Below are positions 43,488-52,934 of a stretch of 53,562 nt of DNA, piece by piece (position 1 is the stretch's first letter; every line of letters starts with the position of its first letter). The stretch is from Octadecabacter sp. (lineage in GTDB: Bacteria > Pseudomonadota > Alphaproteobacteria > Rhodobacterales > Rhodobacteraceae), in contig JAGGNB010000103.1 of NCBI GenBank assembly GCA_017886375.1, positions 1-53,562 of the forward strand, read 5' to 3'. The notes under the pieces were generated by a model. The model worked only from the letters and a program-made list of their open reading frames with translations. It was not told the DNA's origin and made no database searches. The translations under genes were made by a program, and so were the position numbers.

Positions 43488-44558
43488 ATGTCTTGGGGTT
43501 CCATCGCGTTTGCACAAACAGGGGAGATCGTGCGAATTGCAACGTTCGCCGCCCCGCTGAGCCGCGATGGTCCGGGTTTGTTGCTGCGCGATATCGCAAA
43601 GCAAGACGACGCAGAAATAGCTGCCGTTATTGCGATCATTGACCATATTTCCCCCGATATCTTAATACTCACTGACTTTGATTATGATGCGGGCGGCGCT
43701 GCGCTGTCGGCTTTTTCTGACGTTCTGCCAGACCCGTATCAGTATAAATTTGCCCTGCGTCCGAATGCAGGGATGCAGACGGGGCTGGATATAGATGGTG
43801 ACGGGTTCACCGGTGATGCACGCGATGCGATGGGATACGGGCGTTTTCTGGGTGACGGTGGTCTGGCGCTTTTATCGCGCTTTCCGGTCGACGGTGCCAA
43901 CGTCACGGATCTAACTGAATTGCGTTGGCGTGATGTGCCGAACGCGGTTCTGCCGCAAATGAACGGCGCGGCCTTCCCGTCTGACGACGTGCAGGTAATG
44001 TTGCGCGTGTCGTCATCGGGCCATTGGATCGTTCCGATCAACTTTGGCGCGCAAACGATCACGTTGCTCGTATATTCCGCGACCGCGCCGGTGTTTGACG
44101 GCCCGGAGGATTTCAACGGGCTACGCAACCGCGACGAACTGCGGGTCTGGGAGGCGGTGTTGGATGGCACCTTGGCCGCACCCCCGACCAACCCAATCAT
44201 CATTGGGAACGTAAACGCGGACCCGTTTGATGGGCAAGGTATTCGCGGCGGCATCGCCGGCGTTCTAGCGCGTCCTGATTTGCAGGATCCGATGCCGATG
44301 AGTCTTGGCGCAAAACAGGCAGCCGACCTCAATCAGATGGGCGATCCCGCCTTGGACACCGCCGATTGGTCAGATGACGGACCAGGCAACCTGCGGGTGT
44401 CCTACATCCTGCCATCCCGTGCTTTGAACGTTGTGGGGGCGGGCGTCTTTTGGCCCGCGCAAAATGATCCTTTGGCGGTTCTATTGGGCAGTGACGGCTT
44501 GGCCGCTGGACCGCACCGCCTCGTTTGGGTGGACATCGAGATTGAGGGCCTGCGCTAA
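43488..44558 (+). CDS. Endonuclease/exonuclease/phosphatase-fold protein
   Basis: Probably exported hydrolase of the EEP (DNase I-like) fold. Segments VRIATFAAPLSRDGPGLLLR, SPDILILTDFDYD, IIGNVNADPFDG and GPHRLVWVDIEI fit the metal and catalytic positions. The start is unclear: ATG 43488 gives 356 residues but leaves a truncated signal peptide (MSWGSIAFAQ). The upstream frame reads YGLCALMSWGSIAFAQ, and a codon ATT at 43467 overlaps the previous stop (TAATT), where TAATG would be usual. The nearest in-frame ATG upstream (43341) lies inside the previous gene. Substrate unknown. Confidence 0.75.
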   Translation: MSWGSIAFAQTGEIVRIATFAAPLSRDGPGLLLRDIAKQDDAEIAAVIAIIDHISPDILILTDFDYDAGGAALSAFSDVLPDPYQYKFALRPNAGMQTGLDIDGDGFTGDARDAMGYGRFLGDGGLALLSRFPVDGANVTDLTELRWRDVPNAVLPQMNGAAFPSDDVQVMLRVSSSGHWIVPINFGAQTITLLVYSATAPVFDGPEDFNGLRNRDELRVWEAVLDGTLAAPPTNPIIIGNVNADPFDGQGIRGGIAGVLARPDLQDPMPMSLGAKQAADLNQMGDPALDTADWSDDGPGNLRVSYILPSRALNVVGAGVFWPAQNDPLAVLLGSDGLAAGPHRLVWVDIEIEGLR

Positions 44559-45392
44559 CGCATCGTGCAACGGTGTCATCGCGACATTGCCGCACAACGC
44601 GGCGTGCCGGGTTGCATCGATATGGTGGGGCTTGTTCCAAAGATACCGCATTTCCAGCAAGCCACGGCCCATGGGCCAGGCGATTTTTGCGATGCTTATG
44701 GGCCACCACGCCATGGGTTTTGCGACGATCGTCCGTCCGACAACTGTTGAAATGGCCTGCGCCAGTTCTTCACCTGTCAAAGTAAAACTTGGCACGGGAA
44801 CGTCCTCAAACAGGGCAAGGCTGTGCCGCTTTTCGGCCAGTGCCACCATTGTGGTGGCCACATCTGGAAGAAACGTAAAGGCATGCGGGCAGTCAAGGCG
44901 ACCAGGGTAGGAAATTTTTCCCTTGGGAATTGGTTTGGCAATGATCATGTCAAACCAGTTCCCCGATGCTTGCGTGTCGAGGAAATCCCCCGCCCGCACA
45001 ACAAACGTCTGCACGCCGGACGCACGATATGCGGCCTCCATATGCACGCGAATACGGCCCAAGGAGTTGGTCGCGAGATGCGGTGTGTCAGGCCCGAACC
45101 GTTCGGGACCCTGCGCGCCGAAGACATAAACGTTACCCGGTATGATCACGGTGGCGCCGCTGGCCTTTGCGACTTCGATCACCTTTGCGGTTTGATCGGG
45201 AACCTGTGCGGCCCATTGCGGGTAGGGCGGGTTCCAGCCATTCACGATAACGGATGCGCCCCACGCTGCGTCCCAAAGCGTGTCTTTGGCGCGATCAAAC
45301 CGGCGAACCTCCCAACCCGCAGCTTTAAATGCAAGGGCGGCGTTGCGGCCCAGGCGGCCCGTGGGGCCAAGTATAAGAACAGTTTTTTCCAT
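44481..45392 (-). CDS. NAD(P)-binding epimerase/reductase-like protein
   Basis: Extended short-chain dehydrogenase or NmrA-like protein, 303 residues from ATG 45392 (MEKTVLILGPTGRLGRNAAL), with AGGAGA upstream. The Rossmann motif GPTGRLG is at residues 9-15, and PGNVYVFG lies near the catalytic region. The usual YxxxK is not obvious, so it may be a binding or regulatory relative. Its 3' end overlaps the convergent EEP gene by 78 bases. It is divergent from the LysR gene, which probably controls it. Confidence 0.8.
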   Translation of the reverse strand: MEKTVLILGPTGRLGRNAALAFKAAGWEVRRFDRAKDTLWDAAWGASVIVNGWNPPYPQWAAQVPDQTAKVIEVAKASGATVIIPGNVYVFGAQGPERFGPDTPHLATNSLGRIRVHMEAAYRASGVQTFVVRAGDFLDTQASGNWFDMIIAKPIPKGKISYPGRLDCPHAFTFLPDVATTMVALAEKRHSLALFEDVPVPSFTLTGEELAQAISTVVGRTIVAKPMAWWPISIAKIAWPMGRGLLEMRYLWNKPHHIDATRHAALCGNVAMTPLHDALAQALNLDVHPNEAVRSSGQAVTAQ

Positions 45393-45479
45393 CATGTTTC
45401 TCCTGTGTTGGTGCCAATCTGCCCAATGCATAAATGTTTTGGAATTGCCTAATTTCGCAGGTCATGTATTCGTTTTTGC

Positions 45480-46385
45480 ATGGCACATACATTGAACCCC
45501 GCCGACTGGTCCCTGATCCAAGCCTTCCTGATGGTCGCTGAAGAGGGGTCTTTGTCTGGCGCCGCCCGCAAACTCGGAGCGAGCCAGCCGACCTTGGGTC
45601 GCCAGATAAAGACGCTCGAACATCAGTTAAGCGCGAGCCTTTTTACCCGGCAGGCACGCGGGCTTGAACTTACACAAACCGGTGCCGCTTTGGTTGCGCC
45701 AGCGCGGGCGATGCGCGATGCGATGGGCCAGATAACGCTGACGGCCGCAGGGCAATCGGCACGGATGAGCGGCACAGTCCGCATCACCGCAAGCGTGATG
45801 ACGTCAATGTATCACCTACCGGACATCATCGCGAAAATCCGACTTTTGGAACCTGCGATTGCGATTGAAATCGTCGCCTCTGACGACACCCGCAACCTGC
45901 TGTATCGAGAGGCTGACATCGCTGTTCGCATGTATCGGCCCACGCAATTGGATCTGGTCACACAGCACATTGGGGACATCCCGCTGACCATCTGCGCCTC
46001 TAAAGGCTACCTCGCGCGCATGGGGCCGCTGCAAGGCGCCGCTGATCTGAAGCACCATGATTTCGTCGGCTACGACACCAATACCGCGCTCATCGATGGA
46101 TTTCGCGACATCGGGATCGAGGTCACGCGTGATTTTTTCAAGGTGCGTTGTGATGATCATGCCACGTATTGGAATCTTGTTCGGGCGGGCTGCGGGATCG
46201 GATTTGCCCAAGGTTCGATTGCGAAAGATGACCCCGACGTGGTGGCGATTGATCCTGGGGTGGCGATCCCTTCCTTGCCAGTCTGGTTGGTCGCACATGA
46301 GGCCATGCGTCATACGCCGCGGATCAGACGGGTTTGGGAGCTGCTTTTAGAGGGGTTGAAGCCGCTTGTCGCGCGCACCCCCTAA
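45480..46385 (+). CDS. LysR-family transcriptional regulator
   Basis: Regulator of 301 residues with an N-terminal winged helix-turn-helix (GSLSGAARKLGASQPTLGRQ, about residues 23-42) and a substrate-binding domain (GTVRITASVMTSMYHLPDII and onward). The co-inducer is unknown. Divergent from the reductase gene with 87 bases between the starts, the classic LysR arrangement for autoregulation plus control of the neighbour. Both genes interrupt the leuD-leuB neighbourhood. Confidence 0.92.
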   Translation: MAHTLNPADWSLIQAFLMVAEEGSLSGAARKLGASQPTLGRQIKTLEHQLSASLFTRQARGLELTQTGAALVAPARAMRDAMGQITLTAAGQSARMSGTVRITASVMTSMYHLPDIIAKIRLLEPAIAIEIVASDDTRNLLYREADIAVRMYRPTQLDLVTQHIGDIPLTICASKGYLARMGPLQGAADLKHHDFVGYDTNTALIDGFRDIGIEVTRDFFKVRCDDHATYWNLVRAGCGIGFAQGSIAKDDPDVVAIDPGVAIPSLPVWLVAHEAMRHTPRIRRVWELLLEGLKPLVARTP

Positions 46386-46458
46386 GTCGGGGCTTTCTTG
46401 ACCCGCGCGGGCTGACGGGCTAGGCGCAATCAACAGTTATCAGCTTAGGATGCCCCCC

Positions 46459-47562
46459 ATGTCGAACCCCTCCCTTTTGATCCTGCCAGGTGATGGTATC
46501 GGCCAAGAAGTCATGGCAGAAGTCCGCCGCGTCATTGACTGGTTCGGCGCCAAGCGCGACATGCATTTTGATGTCTCCGAAGATCTGGTTGGTGGCGCAG
46601 CTTATGACAAGCATGGCACACCGTTGCACGATGACACGATGGCCAAAGCGCAAGAGGTAGACGCCGTGTTGCTCGGCGCTGTGGGTGGTCCTGCGTATGA
46701 CGATCTGGATTTTTCGGTCAAACCCGAACGTGGTCTTTTGCGTCTGCGCAAAGAGATGGACCTGTTTGCTAATCTGCGACCTGCCCAGTGTTTTGACGCC
46801 TTGGCAGATTTTTCGAGCCTGAAGAAAGAACTCGTTGCCGGCCTCGACATCATGATCGTGCGCGAACTGACGTCGGGGGTCTATTTTGGCGAACCGCGTG
46901 GTATCCACATGGAAGACAACATGCGCGTGGGCATCAACACCCAGCGCTACACCGAAGCCGAGATTGAGCGCGGCGCGCGTGCGGCGTTCGATATGGCGAT
47001 GAAGCGGTCCAAGAAGCTGTGCTCGATGGAAAAGGCCAATGTCATGGAATCCGGTATCCTGTGGCGTGACGTCGTGACCGAAGTGCACGCGGACTACCCC
47101 GAAGTTGAACTGTCCCACATGTACGCCGACAATGGCGCGATGCAGCTGGTTCGGGCGCCCAAACAGTTCGATGTGATTTATACGGACAATCTGTTCGGTG
47201 ACATCCTGTCTGATTGTGCCGCGATGTTGACTGGCTCGCTTGGCATGTTGCCGTCTGCGTCCCTCGGCGCGCCGATGGCGAATGGCCGGCCCAAGGCGAT
47301 GTATGAACCCGTTCACGGGTCCGCACCCGACATTACAGGACAGGGTAAGGCAAACCCGATTGCCTGTATCCTCAGCTTTGCGATGGCGCTGCGCTATTCG
47401 TTTGATCAAGGCGATGAGGCTACGAGGATTGAAACTGCGATTGAAAAAGTTCTGGCTGACGGCGTGCGCACAGGAGATTTGCTGGGTGATGAAGACACCG
47501 TCGCCGTAAGCACATCTGGAATGACCGATGCAATCTTGGCAGCCCTTGACGCGTCACTTTAA
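46459..47562 (+). CDS. leuB: 3-isopropylmalate dehydrogenase
   Basis: NAD-dependent oxidative decarboxylase of leucine synthesis, 367 residues from ATG 46459 ([15 protein letters not shown]), nine bases after AGGA; the track's ATG 46450 is too close to it. Typical segments are [33 protein letters not shown] and [20 protein letters not shown]. In GDGIGQEVM the usual proline is a glutamine. The 329-residue ORF on the other strand is a shadow. Confidence 0.96.
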   Translation: MSNPSLLILPGDGIGQEVMAEVRRVIDWFGAKRDMHFDVSEDLVGGAAYDKHGTPLHDDTMAKAQEVDAVLLGAVGGPAYDDLDFSVKPERGLLRLRKEMDLFANLRPAQCFDALADFSSLKKELVAGLDIMIVRELTSGVYFGEPRGIHMEDNMRVGINTQRYTEAEIERGARAAFDMAMKRSKKLCSMEKANVMESGILWRDVVTEVHADYPEVELSHMYADNGAMQLVRAPKQFDVIYTDNLFGDILSDCAAMLTGSLGMLPSASLGAPMANGRPKAMYEPVHGSAPDITGQGKANPIACILSFAMALRYSFDQGDEATRIETAIEKVLADGVRTGDLLGDEDTVAVSTSGMTDAILAALDASL

Positions 47563-47624
47563 CGAACGGCAGGATGTTGCCTGTTAGGGGCGATCACGTC
47601 GTAAGAATACGGAAAGAATAGACC

Positions 47625-48587
47625 ATGTCTTCAAACGCTAAAGGCGCGCTTCTGGCGCTGATCGCATTCGGAGTGTTCGCGACCCATGATGTCTTCGTAA
47701 AGACCTTGGGCGCGATCTATTCGCCGATCCAAATCGTGTTCTTCTCGGTGCTGTTTAGTTTCCCTTTGGCGACCATCATGTTGATGCGTGATTCCAAACC
47801 GGGAAATCTGTTGCCACGTCATCCGTGGTGGATGGCGCTGCGCACAATTGCATCCGTCGCAACGGCTGTGACGGCGTTTTATGCGTTCACGGTTCTGCCC
47901 TTGGCGCAGACCTATGCGATCCTTTTCGCGGCGCCGTTACTGATCACAATCCTCGCGATACCAATCTTGGGTGAGGTCGTGCGGTTGCGCCGCTGGCTTG
48001 CCGTGATTGTCGGTCTCACTGGGGTGCTTGTGGTGTTGCGTCCGGGATCGACGGATCTGAATTGGGGCCATGCGGCGGCATTGACGGCCGCTGTAGGCGG
48101 TTCCGTCGCCTCGATCGTTGTGCGCCGCATTGGGGCCGATGAACGCCCTGTCGTGATGCTGTTGTATCCGATGATGGCGAATTTCGTGCTGATGGGAATC
48201 GGTCTCGCGTTCGTTTACATTCCGATGCCAATCGAACACCTTGGCTTGGTTGCGCTTGTGGCGGCCTTTGCGTGGACAGCGGGGCGGTGCATCATCGCGG
48301 CCTACCAATCCGGCGAAGCCGCGATCATTGCGCCGATGCAATATTCCCAGATCATCTGGGCCACGGTGTACGGCGCGCTGTTTTTCGACGAACGCGTCGA
48401 CAACGCGACAATCCTTGGCGCGAGCATTATCATCGCGTCTGGCATGTATATCGTACTGCGCGAAAGCAACGCAGGCACATCAGCGACGACCCCTGTGACG
48501 CGCACGCGGTCGCGCCATGAAACTGGCACCTATATGCGTGCGGGGCCATTCATGCGTCTGATTGGCCGACATCCCGACGACAAATAG
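47625..48587 (+). CDS. DMT-superfamily (EamA) transporter
   Basis: Inner-membrane transporter of 320 residues with about ten membrane segments in two EamA repeats (ALLALIAFGVFATHDVFVKT; AALTAAVGGSVASIVVRRIG). Probably exports a small metabolite; the substrate cannot be read. A basic tail of about 35 residues (TRTRSRHETGTYMRAGPF) extends past the second repeat. GGAAAGA precedes ATG 47625. It ends six bases from the convergent FAD oxidase. Confidence 0.88.
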   Translation: MSSNAKGALLALIAFGVFATHDVFVKTLGAIYSPIQIVFFSVLFSFPLATIMLMRDSKPGNLLPRHPWWMALRTIASVATAVTAFYAFTVLPLAQTYAILFAAPLLITILAIPILGEVVRLRRWLAVIVGLTGVLVVLRPGSTDLNWGHAAALTAAVGGSVASIVVRRIGADERPVVMLLYPMMANFVLMGIGLAFVYIPMPIEHLGLVALVAAFAWTAGRCIIAAYQSGEAAIIAPMQYSQIIWATVYGALFFDERVDNATILGASIIIASGMYIVLRESNAGTSATTPVTRTRSRHETGTYMRAGPFMRLIGRHPDDK

Positions 48588-48593
48588 TGGCTG

Positions 48594-49811
48594 CTATATG
48601 ATCGCACTTTCGGCAAAGGGCCTGCCAGCCGCGATGCGCTCAAACCCGAACGGCGTCAGGTCAAGCGTGCGGTATTCGCCGTAGGTCAGCATTTCAGCTG
48701 TGCCGCGCCCCATGGCAGGGGATTGCTGCAATCCATGACCAGAAAATCCATTTACGAAGAAGAAATTTTCAATCTCCGTGTGTGGCCCGAGGATCGCGTT
48801 TTGATCCAACGTGTTGTAGTCATAATGCCCCGCCCATTCGGTGATGACTTTGATGGCCTCAAATTGCGGAATGCGGGTGGCGATAATTGGCCAGATTTTG
48901 TCCTGCCATAGGCTGTGATCCATGGTGAAGTCGTCAAAACCTGCTGCCAGATCAGGGTGAGCATGGCCCCCCGCCAAATAGGTTTTTGGCCCGTCTTGCC
49001 GGAAATGAACGCCCGATGGATCAATCGTTAGCGGCAGGACTTGATCGAGCGGTTGTTCAGCGGAGAATATCCATGTGAAACGCTTTCGCGGCTCAACAGG
49101 AATTTCTATCCCCGCCATTGCAGCTGTCTTCGCGCCGCGCGGACCGGTGGCATTGACGACCTTACCACAGGCAATCACGTCGCCGTTCGCAAGGGTCACA
49201 CTGTGCACGCGCGGTCCCACGACGTGCATCGACGTGACCTCGCCTGTGATATATTCTACGCCACGTTCCCGCGCTGATCTGCGCCACCAATCAAACACTG
49301 TGCCGCCGTCCCAATAGCCCTCATCGATAAGGTTAATGCTGCCCAGCACAATGTCATCGACGTTGTAAAACGGGTACGCGGACCTGATTTGGTCAGGCGT
49401 CATCAGTTGCGTTGCCGCGCCTGCATCTAACTGTATCTTTTGTGCGGCGCGCAATTGATCTGCGAAGGCGTCCGTGTCGGCGAGATACATGTATCCATAA
49501 CTTTGGATCAACAGATCCGGAACGCGGGGATCATGGCCCATGAAGCCTTTGAATCCTTTGATGAACGCGGCACCGAATTGGGAAATCTTGACGTTCAACG
49601 GGTTGCTGAACTGTTGGCGGATACAGGAATTGGTGTGCGCTGTTGCGCTATTTGCGTAGGTCGGGTCGCGTTCAATCACTAAAACTGTGCCGTCAAAATC
49701 AGGATTGTCCGTCAGAAACCAAGCCACGGCGGACCCGTACATCGCGCCTCCTATGATCACCACATCATAGCTGCTGCGGGTCGCAGTTGTGTCGAATTGT
49801 CCAACGGCCAT
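48594..49811 (-). CDS. FAD-dependent amine/sarcosine oxidase-like protein
   Basis: D-amino-acid-oxidase-fold flavoprotein of 405 residues. The FAD motif VVIIGGAMYGSAVAWFL is near residue 17 and the C-terminal cofactor segment FFFVNGFSGHGLQQSPAMGR is typical of this group, which includes sarcosine/dimethylglycine oxidase-like and FOXRED1-like proteins. The substrate is unknown, likely an N-methylated or secondary amine. AGGAGG precedes ATG 49811. It is divergent from the iron-type binding protein gene with 159 bases between. Confidence 0.88.
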   Translation of the reverse strand: MAVGQFDTTATRSSYDVVIIGGAMYGSAVAWFLTDNPDFDGTVLVIERDPTYANSATAHTNSCIRQQFSNPLNVKISQFGAAFIKGFKGFMGHDPRVPDLLIQSYGYMYLADTDAFADQLRAAQKIQLDAGAATQLMTPDQIRSAYPFYNVDDIVLGSINLIDEGYWDGGTVFDWWRRSARERGVEYITGEVTSMHVVGPRVHSVTLANGDVIACGKVVNATGPRGAKTAAMAGIEIPVEPRKRFTWIFSAEQPLDQVLPLTIDPSGVHFRQDGPKTYLAGGHAHPDLAAGFDDFTMDHSLWQDKIWPIIATRIPQFEAIKVITEWAGHYDYNTLDQNAILGPHTEIENFFFVNGFSGHGLQQSPAMGRGTAEMLTYGEYRTLDLTPFGFERIAAGRPFAESAII

Positions 49812-49877
49812 GGGTGATCCTCCTACTCACCACTTGGGGCGCAAAACATAGCGCTGGTCAAGCACTGTGAGTCGGCG

Positions 49878-49937
49878 GATTAATTCCGATTAATTTAGTC
49901 AGGATTGCTTGACGGATCCACATGACGGCGGTATCTG
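49878..49937 (+). promoter_or_regulatory. Promoter with upstream tandem repeats
   Basis: TTGACG (49909-49914), a 17-base spacer and TATCTG (49932-49937) make a good sigma70 promoter 33 bases before the binding-protein gene. Just upstream are two 8-base copies of GATTAATT (49878-49885, 49888-49895) spaced 10 bases. They may bind a regulator on one DNA face; an iron-responsive factor is a guess from the downstream gene. Confidence 0.6.
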
Positions 49938-49970
49938 AGTAAAAAAGTCGGATATAAAAGGATCGACAAA

Positions 49971-50984
49971 ATGACCACCAGAACCATCACTCTCGCAACA
50001 CTGCTGCTGTGCACCGCCGCGCCAGTCTTCGCCGATGGGGAGCTGAACCTATATTCAGCGCGCCATTACGATACCGACGAACGCCTGTATTCCGATTTTG
50101 AGGACGCCACTGGCATCACAATCAATCGCATCGAAGGCAACGCAGATGAGCTGTCCGCGCGGATGCAGGCTGAGGGTATCAATTCGCCGGCTGACGTGCT
50201 GCTGACAGTCGACACATCACGGCTTGAACGCGCCAAAGATGCAGGCCTGTTGCAGTCTATCGACAGCGCGATCCTAGAAGAACGCATCCCCAACAACCTG
50301 CAAGACAGTGACAATCAGTGGTTCGGTTTTTCCCAACGTGCACGTGTGATTTTCTACGACAAGGCTGACGTGACAAACCCGCCGATGACGTACCTCGATC
50401 TTGCTGATCCTGCGTACGCCGGGCTGGTGTGCATCCGATCGTCATCCAATACCTACAACCAAACCTTGCTGGCTTCGATCATCGAAAACCACGGCGAAGA
50501 CGTGGCCCGCGCATGGGCGCAAGGTGTCGTGGATAACATGGCGCGCGACCCCCAAGGTGGCGACACTGACCAGTTGCGCGGTATCGTGTCAGGCGAATGT
50601 GAAATAGCGGTGTCCAATACCTATTACTTTGCGCGTGCGCTGCGCACGGACGTCGATGGTGTGTCTGAGAGTATCGACATGATTGGTCTGCAATGGCCCA
50701 GCCAAGATGCAGAAGGCGCACATGTAAACCTGTCTGGTGCTGGCGTGGCAACGAACGCCCCGAACCGCGACAACGCGATCCTGTTCCTCGAATACCTCGC
50801 GTCTGATCAGGCACAGCAGTATTTTTCTGCCGGTAACGACGAATTCCCCGCGGTTGAAGGTGTGGCCCTAAGTGCGGAAGTTGCATCCTTGGGCGATTTC
50901 ATCGCCGACGATGTCAGCTTAAGCGCTGTGGCCAAACAGCTGCCGCTGGCCCTGACGATCTTCAACGACGTTGGCTGGAAATAG
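49971..50984 (+). CDS. Iron(III)-type ABC transporter binding protein
   Basis: Periplasmic binding protein of 337 residues with signal peptide MTTRTITLATLLLCTAAPVF ending near FA-DGE. GELNLYSARHYDTDERLYSD and the tyrosine pair in AVSNTYYFAR, which would bind iron, match the FbpA/FutA family. AAAGGA precedes ATG 49971. It converges on the permease gene of the same type. The ATPase is not in this window. Confidence 0.92.
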   Translation: MTTRTITLATLLLCTAAPVFADGELNLYSARHYDTDERLYSDFEDATGITINRIEGNADELSARMQAEGINSPADVLLTVDTSRLERAKDAGLLQSIDSAILEERIPNNLQDSDNQWFGFSQRARVIFYDKADVTNPPMTYLDLADPAYAGLVCIRSSSNTYNQTLLASIIENHGEDVARAWAQGVVDNMARDPQGGDTDQLRGIVSGECEIAVSNTYYFARALRTDVDGVSESIDMIGLQWPSQDAEGAHVNLSGAGVATNAPNRDNAILFLEYLASDQAQQYFSAGNDEFPAVEGVALSAEVASLGDFIADDVSLSAVAKQLPLALTIFNDVGWK

Positions 50985-51002
50985 CTTAAGGCGATTTGAC
51001 TT

Positions 51003-51036
51003 AAAGGGGCGTGGCAAAGGCTGCGCCCCTTTTTTT
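51003..51036. terminator. Terminator between convergent iron ABC genes
   Basis: AAAGGGGCG (51003-51011) pairs with CGCCCCTTT (51024-51032) around a 12-base loop, followed by a T-run to 51036. It ends the binding-protein transcript and, since A's precede the stem, could also serve the convergent permease, whose stop lies in the same T-run. Confidence 0.85.
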
Positions 51037-52705
51037 ATGTCTTGTGTGCCGCGACCTGACGGCACAACAGGATCACCGGCAACAACCCAATGGCCCCGAT
51101 CAAAAGGCTTGGCACTGCAGCGCCGTTAAGCCGTTCGTCGGATGCCAGTCGGAAGGCCTGAACGGCCAATGTGTCATAATTGAATGGGCGCATGATCAGC
51201 GTGGCGGGCAGTTCTTTCATGACATCGACAAAGACGATCAATGCAGCTGTCAGCAGGCTGGGCGTCAGAATTGGGATATGAATGCGGCGCACTGTGCCGA
51301 TGGAATTCTGCCCCAGAACGCGGCTCGCGGCGTCAATATTGCGGCTGACGACGGCGATTCCACCTTCATACGCACCCAAGGCGGCGGCAAGGAACCGGAT
51401 CATATATGCGCCGATCAGCAGCCAGATTGACCCCGTGAACAAAAGGCCAGTGGACACGTCAAACGTCGCGCGCATCCACGCGTCCAGCGTGTTGTCAAAG
51501 GCCGCGAAGGGCACGATTAACCCAACCGCAATGACGCCCCCGGGGACTGCATAGCCGATCCGCGCGATATAAAGCGCCGCCGCAGCCGCACGTGTTTCGC
51601 GCAGTCGGTTTAGACTGCCGAGCAGGACCGCAGCTGCAACAGTGACCACGGCTGCAACGGCTGCCAAAGTCAGTGAATTTGTGATGAAGTGCAGGTAGCG
51701 CGGGCTGAACAGATTTTGTTCGGACCCGACGGCCATAACGGACAACGCCAGAACGGGGATGAAGACGCCCAGCATAACGGGCAAACCACACAAAATGACT
51801 GCGCCCCATTTTGCAACGCCCGTCAGTGGAATGCGCGCGACGACGTCTTGGCGTTTGCCATTGCTGAACCGCGCGCGGCCCCGATTTGCACGTTCCAACA
51901 TCGCCAAAAGCAACGCGAACGCCAGCAGCCCAAGCGACAATTGCGCGGCGGCCCCGCGATCGGCCATGGAAAACCAGCTGTTGTAGATGCCCGTCGCAAA
52001 CGTTTGCACGCCAAAATAGGATACCGTGCCGAAATCCGCGATCGTCTCCATCATCGTGAGAAGGACACCCGCCGCAATAGCCGGGCGCGCTAGGGGCAAG
52101 GAGATGGACAGGAATGCAGCAAACGGTGATTTACCCAAGGAACGTGCAGCAAGGAACGTCGTCGCGCTTTGCCCAATAAATGCGGCCCGCGCGAGCAGGT
52201 AGACATAAGGGTATAGAACCAAAATCAGCATAATCGCGGCGCCGCCTAAACTGCGGATTTCAGGAAACCAATAGTCGCGTGGGCCCCAGCCAGTCACATC
52301 GCGCAGCAAAGTTTGAACGATGCCGGGATGGTCCAGCACATGGGTATAGGCATAAGCCAAAACATAGGCTGGGAATGCCAGCGGGATCACCAATGCAATC
52401 TCAAGCCAGCGGCGACCGGGGAAGTCTGTCATCGTCACCAACCACGCCGCACCCGTGCCGATCATGAACGTGCCAAAGCCCACGATGAAGACCAAGGCGG
52501 CCGTGTTGCGCATATAATCATCAAGCACCGTCCCCGCGAGGTGGCGCAGCGTGCTTGTGTCACCCGACACTGACGCAAGCGCGACCGCAAGGAACGGCAA
52601 AAGACAAAACAGCGCGATCCCGAACGCGACCAATGCGATGGCTTTGTCGGCCATAAACCACGACGATTTCGCGGCAGGGGGATGATGTTGCGTGCTGTCG
52701 GACAT
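51035..52705 (-). CDS. Iron(III)-type ABC transporter permease
   Basis: Large permease of 556 residues with about twelve membrane segments, a fusion of two permease units as in FbpB/ThiP-type proteins. EAA loops are at LAARSLGKSPFAAFLSISLP (about 185) and AASRVLGQNSIGTVRRIHIP (about 460). It faces the binding protein gene tail to tail, an uncommon layout because such genes usually share an operon. Begins 74 bases after the ccoS stop codon. Confidence 0.92.
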   Translation of the reverse strand: MSDSTQHHPPAAKSSWFMADKAIALVAFGIALFCLLPFLAVALASVSGDTSTLRHLAGTVLDDYMRNTAALVFIVGFGTFMIGTGAAWLVTMTDFPGRRWLEIALVIPLAFPAYVLAYAYTHVLDHPGIVQTLLRDVTGWGPRDYWFPEIRSLGGAAIMLILVLYPYVYLLARAAFIGQSATTFLAARSLGKSPFAAFLSISLPLARPAIAAGVLLTMMETIADFGTVSYFGVQTFATGIYNSWFSMADRGAAAQLSLGLLAFALLLAMLERANRGRARFSNGKRQDVVARIPLTGVAKWGAVILCGLPVMLGVFIPVLALSVMAVGSEQNLFSPRYLHFITNSLTLAAVAAVVTVAAAVLLGSLNRLRETRAAAAALYIARIGYAVPGGVIAVGLIVPFAAFDNTLDAWMRATFDVSTGLLFTGSIWLLIGAYMIRFLAAALGAYEGGIAVVSRNIDAASRVLGQNSIGTVRRIHIPILTPSLLTAALIVFVDVMKELPATLIMRPFNYDTLAVQAFRLASDERLNGAAVPSLLIGAIGLLPVILLCRQVAAHKT

Positions 52706-52774
52706 ACCGGCTTGCTACCCTATCGACAGCGCGTCGTCTATCTAAGACCTATCGTTTTAGTCGGGATTAAAGAT

Positions 52775-52933
52775 TCAGTCGGCTGGGTGGTCGTCATAGT
52801 CGTCACGCAGGATGCGGGCGGCATCCCCGTCGGGGTCGTCATATTGATCTGACCGAAGCGTCCACAAGAAACCGACAAGGCCAAGCGCCCCGAGCGTGAG
52901 AGAGATCGGAATGAGGTAGGCGAGAACATTCAT
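52775..52933 (-). CDS. ccoS: cbb3-type oxidase assembly protein CcoS
   Basis: A 52-residue membrane protein absent from the ORF track: MNVLAYLIPISLTLGALGLV, one membrane segment, then FLWTLRSDQYDDPDGDAARI with the D-D-P-x-G-D-A-x-R-I-L pattern diagnostic of CcoS. It assists cofactor insertion into cbb3 cytochrome oxidase. It starts one base after the ccoI stop. Confidence 0.93.
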   Translation of the reverse strand: MNVLAYLIPISLTLGALGLVGFLWTLRSDQYDDPDGDAARILRDDYDDHPAD

Positions 52934-52934
52934 C

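Noticed and set aside
46420-47409. 329-residue ORF opposite leuB
   Set aside because: Antisense shadow, rich in histidine and arginine, with no recognisable motif.
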